Shown here: in pieces, positions 1 through 10,055 of the stretch | Numbering within the stretch: the first letter of the stretch is position 1 | How the letters are laid out: every line of letters starts with the position of its first letter | From: Megascapheus bottae | Taxonomy: Eukaryota; Chordata; Mammalia; Rodentia; Geomyidae | DNA length: 64,000 nucleotides | Assembly: GCA_024803745.1 (NCBI GenBank) | Contig: JANJXV010000014.1 | Span: 4,689,001-4,753,000, forward strand | Reading direction: 5' to 3' | The notes under the pieces: model-generated | Database searches by the model: none | Told to the model about the DNA's origin: nothing | What the model saw: the letters and a program-made list of their open reading frames with translations, nothing else | Made by a program: the position numbers and the translations under genes

Positions 1-186
1 TTGCAAATCCTGGGACTTTTACACAGGGCCTGAGCACTATCCTGGTGCTTTCTCAAGTCTACAGCCCTACCACTTGAGCTACAGCACTACTTCTAGCTTT
101 TTCTATGTATGTGGTACTGAGGAATTGAACCTAGGTCTTTGTGCATGCTAAGCAAACACTCTACCACTAAGCCAAACCCCAGCCCC
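1..186 (-). mobile_element. IDL-Geo dimeric SINE (left edge of window)
   Basis: Read on the minus strand, this is a tRNA-Ala/ID-like monomer followed by the Geo monomer. The complement of its B box (GGTTCGATTCC type) lies near 125-140 and the Geo end lies near position 10. The A-tail side runs off or decays at the window edge. It is more diverged than later copies and has small internal differences in the Geo half. It is a pol III retroposon and not a host gene. Confidence 0.85.
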
Positions 187-1215
187 AGTTCTGTTTTTTT
201 CCTCTGTTATTTTCTCTCTTATTCTACAACTCTAACCCCATGTATGTTATATTATTTATATTTTACTCTACAACTCTAACCCCATATATGTTATATTATT
301 TATATTTTACCCAAAGGAGCCTGAAACTCTTTCCACATGATTTTTCCTAGAACAAAAGGTCCTCTCTAGTCTTAAGAGTGGATAATTTCTATCAATGTCT
401 TCAAAGCCCCAGACCTTTATGTTACTCTTATTCTCATCCATCAAAGCTTATTTCAAATACACTTTTTAGTTCAAGAATATTTGGCTCTTTTAAACAGTTG
501 CTGTTCTGAGTTCAAATTCCCCATCTGTCCACTTATTGTGAGTGTTTCAGCCTTTAAGTCCTTAAATAAATCTACAATATCTGGGTCATTTTGCTTCAAT
601 TACTATTTAGTAATATGCTCTTGTTTCTTTAAAGTTCTAGCAATTTTTAATTATGTAGACTCTGGTTCCTGTTTTTCTCTGAACAGTACTTAACTTTTTT
701 GTAGCTAGCAATAAATTACTGTCAGATTACTTTAAATTTGGAGAGACTCAGTTTTTATGCCTGTTGACATCTATTTCATTTTTTATCATTAGTCCTACGG
801 CAAAAATCTGATGTCTAGGCTTTATACTTAAGTCTTGACCTTTCTAGAATTTAAATGGAAATGTTAAGGGGGAAAGTGATTATTTCCCTCATGTGTAGCA
901 AGATTCAAACTCTCATCTCTAATGTACAATGTATAGGAAAGGGTTCTATACTTTCATGGTTCTACACTTTCAGTATCCCAGTAATAGCTCTGTACTGGTC
1001 CCCTTGGAATTTCCTCTGAACTTAGGCACTCAAGCTTTATCTAGGGGTTTGAGAAAAGAGCAAACACACTCCTTGTGATCCTTCCATTCCCAATTGCCTT
1101 GTGAGCTTCAAACACAGTCTTCTGTCTCCTCAGGCCACTAAATTCCACCCATCCATCACTAGGTAAACTCCAGAGCACCTCTGGGAAAATTTTCCTTCTT
1201 AAAAATAAAGTTCCT
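187..1215. other. AT-rich single-copy stretch, no gene recognised
   Basis: No repeat family or coding exon is recognised apart from the 44-bp tandem duplication at 223-310. The only open frame (70 codons near 481-693) has no recognisable domain and looks like chance. Confidence 0.5.
223..310 (+). repeat. 44-bp tandem duplication
   Basis: Two adjacent 44-bp units (223-266 and 267-310) differ at one base. Each begins TCTACAACTCTAACCCCAT and ends in an AT-rich TTATATTTTAC. There is no poly-A tail, so this looks like a local replication-slippage duplication and not a retroposon. Confidence 0.95.
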
Positions 1216-1432
1216 GGGCCGGGAATTTGGTCTAGTGGTAGAGTGATTGCCTAGCATGCATGAAGACCTGGGTTCGATTCCTCCATACCATATACATAGA
1301 AAAAGCCAGAAATGGTGCTGAGGCTCAAGTGGTAGAGCTCTAGCCTTGAGAAAGTCCAAAGACAGTGAGTGCTCAGGCCCTGAGTTCAGTCCCTAGGACT
1401 GGCAAAAATAAATAGATAAATAAATAAAATAA
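1216..1432 (+). mobile_element. IDL-Geo dimeric SINE with (TAAA)n tail
   Basis: Begins GGCCGGGAATTTGG and carries the tRNA-like A-box region and a B box (GGTTCGATTCC near 1271). An A-rich linker leads to the Geo monomer, which ends AGGACTGGCAAAA, followed by an AATAAATAGATAAATAAA-type tail. The flanks AAAATAAAGTTCCTG (1202-1216) and AAAATAAAATTCCTG (about 1426-1440) form a target-site duplication. This is the first of three SINEs stacked at the same target. Confidence 0.9.
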
Positions 1433-1437
1433 AATTC

Positions 1438-1706
1438 CTGCTGGGTGCCCGTGGGACACGCCTGTAATCTTAGCTACTCAGGAGACTGAGATCTGAGGAT
1501 CGTAGTTCAGAGCCAGTCCAGGCATGAAAGTCTGTGAGACTCTTATCTCCAATTAACCAGTAGAAAACTGGAAGTGGTGCTGTGGCTCAGTAGTAGAGCA
1601 ATGGCTTTGAGCTGAATAGCTCAGAAACTGAGCCCAGGCTCAGAGTTCAAGCCACACAACCAACAATAACTAAATAGATAGATAGATAGGTAGATAGATA
1701 GATAGT
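1438..1706 (+). mobile_element. B1-Geo SINE with (GATA)n tail
   Basis: The 7SL-derived B1-like head (CGCCTGTAATCTTAGCTACTCAGG) joins through a CTTATCTCCAATTAACCAG linker to the Geo tail (GAAGTGGTGCTGTGGCTCA through AGAGTTCAAGCC). The A-rich tail has turned into a GATA microsatellite at about 1674-1706. It directly follows the IDL-Geo copy at 1216. Confidence 0.88.
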
Positions 1707-2026
1707 AGTGCTCACATCTGTAATCCTAGCTACTCAGGAGGCTGAGATCTGAGTATCAAGATGCAAAGCCAGCCCAGGCACAAAAAGATTTGAGACTCAC
1801 TCATCTTCAATTAACCTCTAGAAAAAGGAAAGTGGGGCTTGGCTCGAGGGTAGGGCAGTAGCCTTGAGCTGAAGAACTCGGGGACAACACTCAGGTAGGG
1901 TGGTAGCCTTAAGCTGAAGAGCTCAGTGACAGTGCCCAGGCAGAGTTCAAGCCCCATGACCCACAATAAATAAATAAATAAATAAATAAATAAACAAACA
2001 AACAAACAAATAAACAAATAAAAGTA
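1707..2026 (+). mobile_element. B1-Geo SINE, internally duplicated subfamily, (TAAA)n/(CAAA)n tail
   Basis: The B1 head lacks its first bases. The Geo part contains two successive copies of the GTAGGGYRGTAGCCTT...GCTGAAGA box, starting near 1850 and 1895. The same duplicated-box layout occurs at 41192, 57111 and 60624. The tail from 1966 is TAAA then CAAA repeats. The flank AAAATTCCT at about 2027 matches the target used by the two upstream SINEs. Confidence 0.85.
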
Positions 2027-2031
2027 AAATT

Positions 2032-2342
2032 CCTATAATCCACTAGTCCTACTTGAGAAATCAAGAATGGAAAAATCACATAGTTCCAGGCAGTTCTGAG
2101 CAGAAAAGTCTATGGAACTCCATCTCAACAGAAGAAGCTGGACATTAGTGTCTCGTGACTATTGTCCCAGTTACAATATAAAACCTCAAACAGGCAGATC
2201 ACAGTCCACCCTTGTCTATGCCTGGACAGGAAGCAAGACTCTATCTGAAAAAATAACCAGAGTTGACAGCATGGCTTAGTGATAGAGTCCTTGCCTAGCA
2301 ACAAGGACATCTTGAATTCAAACCCCACCACCAAAAAAAAAA
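2032..2342 (+). mobile_element. Older B1+B1+ID-type SINE ('SINE C')
   Basis: A degraded B1-like head (TATAATCCACTAGTCCTACTTGAG) is followed by a CCATCTCAACAG stretch, a second middle unit, and AGCAAGACTCTATCTGAAAAAATAACC. It ends in an ID-like tail with GCATGGCTTAGTGATAGAG, CCTAGCAA and TTGAATTCAAACCCC. The same order of parts recurs at 9331, 19760, 44183, 48290, 50446 and 55055. High divergence marks it as older than the Geo-tailed SINEs. I have no certain family name. Confidence 0.7.
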
Positions 2343-3549
2343 GTTCCTCCAGGCATTCTTCAATATATCTAAACTATTGTGGGATTTCTTTGAAAAATTA
2401 TTTTGTCCAGAGTGTATTATTTCTATATGTGTAAAGGGTAGTCCAATGCAAATTAATCCAGAAAACCATATTAAAAAAAACTTATGTGAGAAACTTTTCA
2501 ATCAGTTTCACTTAAAGCAAGCTGCAAGGAAATAGCATGTCCATTTCCATTTATTTGGTATTTGCAATGTGGAGAGGTTTAGGGCCTCAGCCTTCTAAAA
2601 CCCTCCAACCTGGGGCTTGCTAGGTTATGCCCACATTGTCTAGGTGGCCTCCCCATTTTTATAATCACTGAAAACCTCCCCATGACTATTTCTGTAAATA
2701 AAATAAAACCGTTTCAATTTATTTTGCTGAGGACACTGGACAAATCAAGAGAAGAGCCACATGAAAGAATCTAGTGATCCGGGAAACACAGGGTGTCCAC
2801 TGTGGAGGATGTGATTTAGAGATTCCTACTTGGAATGGTCCATGCCATAGGAGTTCCGGGTGGGTGCCATGCCACATAGGAAACAACCGGGACCTGCCCC
2901 TGGGAGTAAGCCAGAGAGCTAACAAATTCAGTGTGCATTGTAATGCTTCATCAGTACGCCTTCTGCAGGGCTTGCCCTCTCTGCTGGGTCACTGACCTTT
3001 ATAAGTGCACAGTCATGGCCACTGTTTGACAGGCATGAAAAGAAGACAGACAATGGGTGAGAAGGAGACATGCACAGAGGGAGAAAATGCACTCATTCAA
3101 GGGATTTACTGGTCAGGGATGTCATGTCCTTGTCCAATTCCAGAATGCATGTGGCGGGGGCTTAAATCCTGTCGAGTGGACTGAATAATTGTAAGGCATG
3201 ATTATTATCATAAAAATACCCTCCTTGAGAATCATGATCAGTTTTATGGTAGCACAGAAAAAAATTGAGAAAGTTGTTCTTTGCTATCAAATGTTTAAGT
3301 CCTCTTTTCAAGGCTTTTGATCATTGAAATTGATTATAGTGTCATAGTCTGAATTCAAAGGCATTCCAAACTCTGAAGACAGCATGATACAGTGGCCTGC
3401 AGTTGGGGAAAAGATTACATTTGGTGATGTCTGCCACAAAGTAGACAAGTAACCTGTGGTCACTCAATGCTGACGGCCAGGCTCTCCTTTCTTCATCTGT
3501 GTCTGGGGTAGATGCACTCAGCGCCAACATGCCACCTCCCTGAGAGTTT
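2343..3549. other. Single-copy stretch, no gene recognised
   Basis: No recognised repeat. The part 2570-3060 is moderately GC-rich with open frames on both strands (73 and 68 codons) that show no domain. Without comparative data I can only call it unique sequence. Confidence 0.45.
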
Positions 3550-3565
3550 AAGATTTCGGTATGTG

Positions 3566-3800
3566 GCCGGGTAAGGTGGCTCACACCTGTAATCCCAGCT
3601 ACTCAGGAGGCTGAGATCTGAGGATCAAGGTTCAAAGCCAGCCTGGGCACAAAAGGACCTGAGGTTCTTATCTCCGATTAACCTCTAGAAAATGGGAAGT
3701 GGAGCTTGCCTCAAGGGTAGGCAGTAGCCTTGAGCTGAAGAGCTCAGGGACAGTGCCCAAGCCAGAGTTCAAGCCCTATGACCCACAAAACAAAACTCCA
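3566..3800 (+). mobile_element. B1-Geo SINE with 16-bp target duplication
   Basis: B1 head (GGTGGCTCACACCTGTAATCC), CTCTAGAAAATGGGAAGTGG junction, and a single Geo box ending AGAGTTCAAGCCC. Flanks AAGATTTCGGTATGTG (3550-3565) and AAGATTTCAGTGTGTG (3801-3816) are a clear target-site duplication with two mismatches. Confidence 0.9.
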
Positions 3801-4019
3801 AAGATTTCAGTGTGTGCTACTAACTCTTTATATCTGATTATTTGCATAGGTTCTTGTTCAGCAAGGTTAGGAACTATGTTAAGGAAGTGATTTTTTTTCA
3901 GTATCCATGTTTCCCAGGTCATTAAAACACCCTTCTATCATTTTACATACATTCCACATAGAATTTCACTTCTATTTATCATGTGTGTGTGTTGGGGTTT
4001 GAGTGTGTGTGTGGGGGGG

Positions 4020-4095
4020 TTGTGGATTGGGATAGATTTGAACTTGGGGTCTGATGTTCCACCACTTAAGCCACACTCTCAGCCTTTCTTTGTTG
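4020..4095 (-). mobile_element. ID-like SINE tail fragment
   Basis: On the minus strand, GGCTGAGAGTGTGGCTTAAG then a B-box-like CAAATCTATCCC region resembles the ID-like tail of the older SINE C family. Only the tRNA-like end is visible, and a short TG-rich patch lies beside it (3980-4020). Confidence 0.5.
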
Positions 4096-5957
4096 TGGTT
4101 GTTTGTTTTGTAATAGCTCTCCTATTGATTCTTGACCAACATACTATTCTGATAGAAACGTGGTACCCAGCAAAGGCCTCAAGAATGACATGTGTTCTGG
4201 TGTTCTGAGAACTTCAGTCTGGGATAGAAGAAATGCCCTAAATTGCATCCACACCCCACGCCACTTCAGAGATTGTCACCCAGAGTGGTTTGTCCACATT
4301 TCATGGTCTCTAAGTCTCAAAACCCTCATTTGCTTACATCAGCCTATGGGCATGTCAGAAGTGGCATCTTGCCTGGTATTCCACCCCAAAATGCCTAACA
4401 ATCGTCTTGCTTCTTGGAGAACTTCTCCTGATAAACATTGGTTTAGGGAAAGTAATCTAATTTTAACAGTAACCAAAACCAGCATAATTATGTGTATAAA
4501 TCTGGAAAAAGAACAATCATAGAATGCATTTCAAAGGCAAATGAAAGTGGTTTATATTATTGATCATTGGAAAGGAATCCTTCCTGCTCCTCCCTTCAAT
4601 AAATACAAGATAATGAGCATGAACAATCTAACGAAGATGACTTGTGGAAAGCAACTATAGGCACAGGAGCTTTCACTCAAGAACTGATTTCCTATGTGGC
4701 AGTAATGATTTTACCACTTGGCCAAAGTAAAGAAATTTTGTCTGCCAGTAGGTAAGGTGACATCAATCCTCAATTCTGTTTTCATGAGTATCTATTGTCC
4801 TTTCCTGAAACAGAGTCTGAACATTGGTGAAACTTCAGGCTGTCCTAGAGAGAGGTTGTTAGGCCCCAGGTCTGAATGGCTGACACCAACTGTTTAGGAG
4901 CTTCATGAAAACCCAGGAAGAGTAAAGTTAATCTATGTGCTCTGAAATAGCTAGGTGCTGCCCTTCTCTCTAAAGTAGAAGCTTTTCTGTCGCATAAACA
5001 CATATCATAGAATCATATGCTGAGCCCTCAGCCATATGGATATATTTTTAGTTTGTTCTAGATATCGCTATGCCTTTTGATTTTTTTTTTCCTTCCTGGG
5101 AGAAATAAGGAAGCCACATTTGAATTTAATAGCATCTACTGCCGGCCAGGATGTGAAGGAAAGGGAGTGAATTCACCCCACCCACTTTTATCCCAAGCTG
5201 CTCCTGTGTGAGGTGGGATTTGAGTCATATTAATTTGTCCCAGACCACACCAAAATTAAGCTGTTCACGTCTGAAGCATTCCATGAATTCAATTGTGGGG
5301 AGGAATTTGTTCAGCCATATTATGGATTCATATTTCTCTCCTCTCCCCAGAAGGCCTGGGTATCCTTATATGGGAGAACGCCTCTGTTTCCCACAGTGTG
5401 GAGAGCTAAATAAATACTCTCTCACAGTCAATGCAGAGGTAACTTTTTTTTTTAATGGATTAAAAAGGAAGAAGAAAAAAAAAAAGCGGTTCTGAGAGTC
5501 CATCGCCTCTTCTGGCACCTCCATTCAGAGAGGGGCCTTTGTCTCTCTCTCAGTAGGAGCTGCCATTTTAATAGGGCCTCCAGCGGGGCCTGGTTTGATG
5601 ATGTGAAGTAGGCCTGGAAGAATCTCTCGGAATTTTTTTTTTAATTTAGATTTTGGTTAATTTAACCATACTGGCTTTCAAATGAACTGAAATGTAAAAG
5701 TGAATCCACAGTCAATGTCCTTCAGCAGCAGCTACCAGAGCATCGCAGGGACCCCCTCACTTGGGAAGCCCTCTCATGTGAAAACCAGCCCCTTGGAGTT
5801 CTAATAGGCATTGCAAGCTCCCTGCTGCCCCACCCCCTTGCCACCCCTGAGCTACTGCAAAGAAGAAAACCCGGAGAAGAGTTCATCCTTGGAAATACAC
5901 ATACGTATAGGATACAGACATGAACTTCCAATTTCTTAATGAAAGAATTTTAAAGAT
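4096..5957. other. Unique stretch, possible conserved noncoding DNA
   Basis: No recognised mobile element over 1.8 kb. The longest open frame (120 codons, 4160-4522 +) has no recognisable domain, and I do not call it a gene. The part 5140-5720 has a mixed, balanced base composition with AT-rich homeodomain-type words (TTAATTT, TTTAATAG), as is common in conserved noncoding elements. This is a guess from texture only. Confidence 0.35.
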
Positions 5958-7043
5958 GAAGGAGGAGGAGGAAGAGGAGGAGGGGAAGGGGAAGGGGAAG
6001 TGGAAGAGGAAGAGGAAGAAGGAGAAGAAGAAGAGGAGGAGGAGGAGGAGGGGAAGGGGAAGAGGAAGAGGAAGAAGGAGAAGGAGGAGAAGAAGAGGAG
6101 GAGAAGGAGGAGGAGGAGGAAAGAGGAGGAGGAGGAAGAGAAGGAGGAGGGGAAGGGGAAGTGGAAGAGGAAGAGGAAGAAGGAGAAGGAGAAGAAGAAG
6201 AGGAGGAGGAGGAGGGGAAGAGGAAGAGGAAGAAGGAGAAGGAGAAGAAGAAAAGGAGAAGGAGGAGGGGAAGGGGAAGAGGAAGAGGAAGAAGGAGAAG
6301 GAGAAGAAGAGGAGAAGAGGAGGAGGAGGAGAAGGAGAAGAGGAGGAGGAGGAGGGGAAGGGGAAGGGGAAGAAGAAGAGGAAGAAGGAGGAGAAGAGGA
6401 GGAGGAGGAGAAGGGGAAGGGGAAGAGGAAGAGGAAGAAGGAGAAGGAGGAGAAGAGGAGGAGGAGAAGGAGGAGGAGGAGAAGGAGGAGGAGGAGAAGG
6501 AGGGGAAGGGGAAGAGGAAAAGGAAGAAGGAGGAGAAGAAGAAGAGGAAGAGGAGGGGAAGGGGAATGGGAAGAGGAAGAAGGAGAAGGAGAAGAAGAGG
6601 AGGAGAAGAGGAGGAGGAGGAGGAGGAGGAGAAGGAGAAGAGGAGGAGGAGGAGGAGGAGGAGGGGAAGAGGAAGAAGGAGGAGAAGAGGAGGAGGAGGA
6701 GGAGAAGGAGGAGGAGGAAGAAAGAGGAGGAGGAGAAGGAAGAGGAGGGGAAGGGGAAGAGGAAGAGGGAGAAACAGAAGGAGGAGGAGGAGAAGGAGGA
6801 GGAGAAGGGGAAGTAGGAGAAGGAGAAGAGGAGAAGGAGATGGAGAAGAGGAGGAGGAGGAAAGAGGAGGAGGAGGAGGGGGGGAAGGGGAAGAGGAAGA
6901 GGAAGAAGAAGGAGAAGAGGAGGAGGAGGAGGGGAAGGGGAAGAAGGAGAAGGAGAAGAGGAGGAGGAGGAAGAGGAGGAGGAGGAGGGGGAGGGGAAGG
7001 GGAAGAAGGAGAAGGAGAAGAGGAGGAGGAGAAGGAAGAAAGG
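5958..7043 (+). repeat. 1.09-kb polypurine (GGA/GAA) tract
   Basis: The plus strand is almost entirely purine over about 1,086 bases, with only about six pyrimidines (for example T at 6001, 6814 and 6841). It is not a plain triplet array. Blocks of GGAGGAGGAGG, GGGGAAGGGGAAG, GGAAGAGGAAG and AAGGAGAAGGAG alternate, and the GGGGAAGGGG box recurs about 14 times at 50-130 bp intervals. Such mirror-symmetric purine DNA is known to form H-DNA triplexes, and GGA runs can form G-quadruplexes. The six long open frames through it (up to 391 codons, Glu/Lys/Arg/Gly or Ser/Pro/Leu only) are composition artefacts. Confidence 0.97.
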
Positions 7044-7047
7044 CAAG

Positions 7048-7506
7048 CAAGCCTTTGCTCTTAGCAGATTGCTGGGCCGGGAGCACTGACTGGGGTTTCC
7101 CTCTTGCCTGAGTCAGGACCACCACCAGGGTACGGGGAGGGCTCCGGCAGTGCCATGGCTACCCCCATGCCCGTGTCCCCGGGGTGGCAGGGGGAAGGTG
7201 GTCACCCCAGATGCCATGCCGGGAACCCGCTCCATCCCGCGCGCCCAGGTGAGTCAGGCAGCCATGGGTGACTGTCCTGGAGGCCAGATGCCAACTGCGG
7301 GAATGTGAGGTCCATCCCCCCACCCTGGCCTCCCAGGCCTCAGGGTACTCTGGAGCTGCCAGCTCGTCCTACCTTGCCTGCACGGCACTGCAGGGCTTTG
7401 CAAGGCTGCAGGGCATTGCAAGGCTGAAGGGCAGCGGCGGGGGCTCAGAGTTCGGGGTCTCCGGTGCACATGCACATACCCTCTGCAAGAAGGAATGGAT
7501 GCATGC
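7048..7506. other. CpG-rich block beside the purine tract
   Basis: About 460 bp of clearly higher GC and CpG content than anything else in the window, including CCCGCGCGCCC at about 7236. CGCCCAGGTGAGTCAGGC at 7241-7258 contains a near-perfect 5' splice-site consensus (CAG/GTGAGT). The block is cut off at 7507-7511, where a 5'-truncated L1 begins. It could be a small CpG island, an old first exon or promoter, or a GC-rich minisatellite edge. No coding domain is recognised in any frame. Confidence 0.5.
7385..7430 (+). repeat. 18-bp tandem repeat, about 2.3 units
   Basis: GCAGGGCTTTGCAAGGCT is followed directly by GCAGGGCATTGCAAGGCT and a partial third unit GAAGGGC. It lies inside the CpG-rich block, with the related CACTGCAGGG just before it. 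Confidence 0.85.
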
Positions 7507-7510
7507 ATGG

Positions 7511-7852
7511 AGGTTCCTCAAAAGACTAAACATAGAGCACCCCTGTGACCCACAAATCCCACTCCTGGGCATTTACCTAAACGTACAGAAACAAAGACAT
7601 ACTAAAGTCACCAGCACAACCATATTCATTGCAGCACTATTTACCATAGCAAAGATATGGAACCAACCCAGATGCCCCTCAGTTGATGAGTGGATCAACA
7701 AGATGTGGTATTTGTACACAACGGAATTCTATGCTGCTGTCAGACAGAATGACATTGCCCACCGGAAAGACTTAGAAAAAATCTTATTAAGTGCAGTAAG
7801 CCAGACTCAAAGGAACATAGCCTCAATGGTTTCCCTTGTTTGTCATAATTAG
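7511..7852 (+). pseudogene. L1 ORF2 C-terminal remnant
   Basis: About 113 codons read without a break into the natural stop. The frame holds the typical L1 ORF2 tail: [48 protein letters not shown] and a final SQTQRNIASMVSLVCHN. The endonuclease, reverse transcriptase and most of the cysteine-rich region are absent, so it is a dead fragment. An apparent upstream extension to 7268 is just the open frame of the CpG-rich flank. Confidence 0.88.
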
Positions 7853-8275
7853 TACACATCTAAGACTCTCCTAGTAGAGGATTACAATAGCTAGAGTCAT
7901 AAGGCTAAATAGGATGAGACTAAATGATAGGATCTCTAGGATGTGGAAACAAGAGCTTTATCTTTGTGATTGTTGTTCTCAATAGACTATGTGAAGCTAT
8001 TTCTTTTCTCTTTTCCTCCCTTATCTAATGTTGTTACTGTATCTGACCTTGGTACCTGGTATATTGTTTATACGTTTATTTGTTTACTTGAAAAAGGGAA
8101 GAGAAGGAAAGGGAAAAACAATATGAGTGGGAAGGGGTGGGGAGGAGAAGTGGGAAACATGGAAGGGGTATCAATGTTCAAGAAATAATGTACCCACTAC
8201 CTAATAAATGTAAATATAACCCCTTAGTACAGCACCCCAACAAGAAAATAAAAAATATTTTTAAAAAGAATAAAT
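7511..8275 (+). mobile_element. LINE-1 3' fragment, 5'-truncated
   Basis: Starts inside the ORF2 C-terminus (TTCCTCAAAAGACTAAACAT, also seen at 61353 and reversed near 10720). It runs through the ORF2 stop at 7850-7852 and a 3' UTR to an A-rich end (AATAAAAAATATTTTTAAAAAG). A short repeat AATGGATG flanks it (7493-7500 and about 8273-8280). The 3' UTR is shared with the copies at 10055, 39955, 54525 and 59417. Confidence 0.88.
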
Positions 8276-8280
8276 GGATG

Positions 8281-8718
8281 TGTTTTGTAAAAGAAGGTAG
8301 AGGGTGATACACGCTCCCACCCCTCAAAAACAAAGATGACTACCAAAGAATGTGCATTGGTGTGGTCCATTTTTATCCATGAGTGTGTTATTTGGACATT
8401 TGCATGAAGATATTATATAGTAGGGCAATTGGCAGACTAGGGATAAGGGGTGGGGGAGGTTGACTCCATAATATTAATTTGAAATCCAACTCCCCCTTTC
8501 CCCTCTCCCCCTAGCAACTGGGTCTCCTGAGATGAGACAAGCCGTCAATGGAGAAAGCCAAGGCAGTCTTAGCTCAGAACATCTCACAGCACGGAGAAAT
8601 CTTCCTGGTGGTGTCTGCTCCAATCTAAAATTTTAGTTCATTCTATTTATTAAAATGGACTATCAGTCCATTGTCAACTAATGGAAATACCAGCTCCGAT
8701 GTGTTTGCTGAAAGTCAT
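8281..8718. other. Unique stretch, nothing recognised
   Basis: No repeat, coding exon or RNA gene seen between the L1 tail and the next SINE. Confidence 0.5.
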
Positions 8719-8735
8719 TACTGTGCTTGTTTGGT

Positions 8736-8955
8736 TCTGTTGTTGGGTTTTGATTTGTTTTGTTTGCCAGTCCTGGGACCATAACTCTGGGCCTGGGCAC
8801 TGTCCCTGAGCTTCTTTTGCTCAAGGCTAGCAAGCTATCACTTAATCCAAAACACCACTTCCGGGTTTTTCTGTGTATGTGGTATTGAGGAATCGAACCC
8901 AGGATTTCATACATGCTAGGCAAGCACTGTACTACTAGGCCACATTCCCAGCCAT
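8736..8955 (-). mobile_element. IDL-Geo dimeric SINE
   Basis: Minus-strand copy: the Geo end (complement of CCAGGACTGGCAAA) lies near 8764 and the ID-like head (complement of GGCTGGGAATGTGGCC) lies near 8955. The tail is a T/G-rich decayed run. Flanks ACTGTGCTTGTTTG (8720-8733) and ATTGTGCTTATTTG (about 8955-8968) are a target duplication. Confidence 0.88.
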
Positions 8956-8969
8956 TGTGCTTATTTGTT

Positions 8970-9330
8970 GCTACAGCATGTTAATCCAAATGTTCTCCTG
9001 CCCATCCATTTCAACCTTGGGCTATAAAATTGAGACACACCACTATTGACATTTTTACTACTCTTTGCTTTTTGTTCGCTTCCAAGAGAAAAATCACAAT
9101 GGCAAACCTAAGAGCCTAGGAAACCTGTTTGAGCCTAGGATGAAAGTCAGGTACTGCAGACCCAATTCAACCCATGAGGCATATTTGGAAGACACATAAA
9201 GGAGAATGCACTTATAAAGTAGAATTGGACAGCTACAGATAGGTTCTATCTTTAAAAATTGTTAGAACTCCAAAGGCATTCACTTATTTGCTTTTAATTT
9301 TTAAAACTACAGAAATTTTAAAAGTAAAAA
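8970..9330. other. Unique AT-rich stretch
   Basis: No recognised element; an A/T-rich spacer between two SINEs. Confidence 0.45.
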
Positions 9331-9627
9331 GACTAGGTGTGATAGTACACATTTGTAATCCCAGCTGCTCTGGAGATAGAGAAGCCGATTCACTGCTGGC
9401 TTGAGTAAAAAGTTACTGGGAACCCATCTCAACCAATAGCAGGGCATGTATATCTGCGATCACTAAAACACAGGGGGTGTAAATAGATTAGTGGTGGGAG
9501 GCTGGCCCTGAGCAAAAATGGAGTATTATCTAAGGCAAAATTAACAGAACAAAAGGCTAGGAGTATGGCTTAGTGATAAAGGACCAGCCTAATAAACCCC
9601 AGTTTAAATCCTAGTGCTAAAAAAAAG
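9331..9627 (+). mobile_element. Older B1+B1+ID-type SINE ('SINE C')
   Basis: The head reads TAGGTGTGATAGTACACATTTGTAATCCCAGCTGCTC, a decayed B1 unit. CCCATCTCAACCAATAG follows, then a second diverged unit and the ID-like tail GGCTAGGAGTATGGCTTAGTGATAAAG, then TTTAAATCCTAGTGCTAAAAAAAAGG. It has the same modular order as the copies at 2032, 19760 and 48290. Confidence 0.75.
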
Positions 9628-9940
9628 GAGTGGGGGGTGGGAAGTACCATTCCATTCTCACTTATAAATTCCATGAGTAGCCTTTTAGGTTTTTCATGCA
9701 TATGCACACAGAACAGCCTCTGACTTTAATAAGTTTTCAACTTCATGATCAAGTCAAAACAATATGTGCTCAGTACAAACCATCCTTTGGGCTTTGAAGT
9801 TGGAATGTTTTCTCTGCTAGCTATACACAGCATGGCTTTTCTTAAGGTAGGTGCTAGACAGTGGGCCACTGAACTTTCAGTAAGCCAGGAGATAATAAGG
9901 ATAAACAAATGAAGCTTTACAATGTAGGCTGTTGCTAAGC
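9628..9940. other. Unique stretch, nothing recognised
   Basis: No repeat or exon recognised. Short open frames on the minus strand show no domain. Confidence 0.45.
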
Positions 9941-9944
9941 CTAC

Positions 9945-10055
9945 ATGTATATATATACATACCAGACTCCAATATGTGCATATATGTATATATACACATA
10001 TACTTATATTATGTATACATATTTACATATATACTATTTATATATGCATATATCT
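9945..10055. repeat. AT-rich (TATACATA)-type cryptic repeat at L1 3' end
   Basis: Alternating TATATA, CATATA and TACATA words. It sits exactly where the 3' (A-tail) end of the minus-strand L1 should be, so it is probably an expanded, decayed L1 tail. Confidence 0.7.

Noticed and set aside
1216..1432. Functional tRNA gene
   Set aside because: A and B boxes are visible but the sequence is a SINE with an A-tail and target duplication; no intact acceptor stem.
4160..4522. 120-codon frame
   Set aside because: No recognisable domain, no splice or promoter context; consistent with chance in moderately GC DNA.
5883..7125. Long open frames of 298-391 codons on both strands
   Set aside because: They are translations of the polypurine tract (Glu/Lys/Arg/Gly or Ser/Pro/Leu/Phe only), open because GGA/GAA repeats contain no stops; no start context, domain or codon signal.
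7268..7852. 194-codon frame as a possible novel gene
   Set aside because: The second half is the L1 ORF2 C-terminus and the first half is the chance-open CpG-rich flank; the join is an L1 insertion point, not a gene fusion.
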